Source: an uncultured Collinsella sp. (GTDB lineage Bacteria; Actinomycetota; Coriobacteriia; Coriobacteriales; Coriobacteriaceae). From it: a stretch of 6,533 bases of DNA. The notes under the pieces were generated by a model. That model was not told the DNA's origin. It did not search any database and saw nothing but the letters and a program-made list of their open reading frames with translations. Both the position numbers and the translations under genes were made by a program. This document shows positions 5,869 to 6,533 of this stretch, piece by piece. The DNA is taken from the NCBI GenBank assembly GCA_958372035.1, contig CATXML010000068.1, positions 1-6,533 on the forward strand. The letters are read 5' to 3'. How positions within the stretch are numbered: the stretch's first letter is position 1; the number at the start of each line of letters is the position of its first letter.

Positions 5869-5983
5869 ACGCGCGTCGGATGTTTCGCCGCATCCGACGC
5901 GCGTATAGGCGACCTCCGCGGGGTCGCCGGCGCTGTGCTAGCGCTACGCCGTATTTGCGCCCGCCGCGCGGTCTCGCCGGGCG
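5869..5983 (+). other. Chain of hairpins between ssnA and ygfK, led by a perfect 14-bp stem
   Basis: ACGCGCGTCGGATG (5869-5882) pairs perfectly with 5891-5904 around an 8-base loop. It is followed by GGCGACC/GGTCGCC (5908-5914 with 5922-5928), GCGCT/AGCGC (5930-5934 with 5940-5944) and CGCCCG/CGGGCG (5958-5963 with 5978-5983). The first stem is strong enough to stop polymerase or exonuclease, but no U-run follows, so its action as a full terminator is doubtful. It is more likely an mRNA 3'-end stabiliser, a processing site or part of a structured ygfK leader. Confidence 0.6.
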
Positions 5984-6002
5984 TTACAGAGAGGAGCTCA
6001 CT

Positions 6003-6533
6003 ATGAGCGACATCATGAGGCCGATCCCGTTTTCGCAGCTGATGAACTGGATCATCGAGGAGCACAAGACCCAGGACGCCATCTTTGGCGTGCGCAAGAT
6101 GGTCACGACCAACCAGGAGGGCGCGCTTCCCATTTTTGACGAGCGCATCGAGACTCCGTTTGGCCCGGCTGCCGGTCCCAATACGCAGCTGGCCCAGAAC
6201 ATCGTGGCCTCTTATGTGGCCGGTTCTCGCTTCTTTGAACTCAAGACCGTCCAGGTTATGGACGGCGAGGAGCTTTCCCGTTGCGTCAACAAGCCCTGCA
6301 TCGTGGCTCAGGACGAGTGCTACAACTGCGAATGGTCGACCGAGCTCGAGGTTCCGCAGGCCTTTGCCGAGTACGTGAAGGCATGGTTTGCCTGTCACCT
6401 GATCGCTCGCGAGTACGGTCTGGGCAGCCCGGACGGCTTTGTCTTCAACATGTCGGTGGGCTATGACCTGGAGGGCATTAAGAGCCCCAAGGTCGACGCC
6501 TACATCGAGGGCATGAAGGACGCCAGCGGCTCC
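6003..6533 (+). CDS. ygfK: YgfK, putative selenate reductase-type flavin/iron-sulfur oxidoreductase subunit (N-terminal part)
   Basis: The first 177 residues of a protein that is about 1,030 residues long in E. coli are present; the rest lies past the right edge. The start MSDIMRPIPF at 6003 is typical of YgfK and has AGAGGAG six bases upstream. TPFGPAAGPNTQLAQNI (51-67) and GSRFFELKTVQV (74-85) look like the opening of a dihydroorotate/dihydropyrimidine dehydrogenase-like flavin-binding barrel. Cysteines 94, 99, 106 and 109 lie close together in the SRCVNKPC...DECYNC stretch (92-109). The full protein is known to add a glutamate-synthase-like NAD(P)H/FAD part and iron-sulfur motifs, not visible here. 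YgfK is linked by genome context to selenium-dependent molybdenum hydroxylases and to anaerobic urate degradation, where it may pass electrons or reduce a purine-derived intermediate; the exact reaction is not settled. It is the last visible member of the permease-ssnA-ygfK series. Confidence 0.93.
   Translation, partial: MSDIMRPIPFSQLMNWIIEEHKTQDAIFGVRKMVTTNQEGALPIFDERIETPFGPAAGPNTQLAQNIVASYVAGSRFFELKTVQVMDGEELSRCVNKPCIVAQDECYNCEWSTELEVPQAFAEYVKAWFACHLIAREYGLGSPDGFVFNMSVGYDLEGIKSPKVDAYIEGMKDASGS

Noticed and set aside
1..6533. CRISPR array, tRNA/rRNA genes, insertion sequence or prophage parts
   Set aside because: No regularly spaced repeats, clover-leaf or rRNA-like sequence, transposase or integrase motifs, or terminal inverted repeats were seen.

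Overview
The window is GC-rich throughout its coding parts. An AT-richer patch lies at about 2575-2910, between two divergent genes. Gene content, codon style and strong AAGGAG-type ribosome binding sites suggest an anaerobic gut actinobacterium of the Coriobacteriia (Collinsella-like). That assignment is inferred from protein resemblance and composition; nothing here proves the species.

Layout from left to right: (1) a peptidase U32-family gene on the minus strand, cut by the left edge (1-1109); (2) a 300-bp divergent spacer holding a candidate promoter and a large leader hairpin; (3) ridA, an enamine/imine deaminase, on the plus strand (1410-1787); (4) a strong bidirectional terminator (1818-1855) shared with (5) a convergent minus-strand regulator with a YheO-like PAS domain and a helix-turn-helix (1900-2556, GTG start); (6) a 352-bp divergent control region with repeats, an inverted repeat and a promoter overlapped by a Fur-box-like palindrome; (7) an NCS2 purine/pyrimidine permease (2909-4303); (8) ssnA, a putative aminohydrolase (4499-5854); (9) ygfK, cut by the right edge (6003-6533). 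The permease, ssnA and ygfK lie in one direction, separated by gaps of 195 and 148 bases that are packed with predicted hairpins.

A nucleobase permease followed by ssnA and ygfK recalls the E. coli ygfK-ssnA-ygfM-xdhD-xanQ purine region. It also recalls the selenium-dependent molybdenum hydroxylase / anaerobic urate-degradation clusters of gut anaerobes. The likely job is uptake and anaerobic breakdown of purines, with the PAS regulator as the local control gene. RidA may deal with reactive 2-aminoacrylate, for example from a diaminopropionate ammonia-lyase (YgeX) known from such clusters but not present in this window. The U32 gene is probably an unrelated RNA-modification gene.

The least expected signals are: a pair of AACGGTT-like heptamers 21 bp apart that occurs in two different control regions; a 13-bp stem at the very 5' end of the predicted ridA mRNA; apparent loss of two charged transport residues in the permease; and chains of hairpins in front of ssnA and ygfK.
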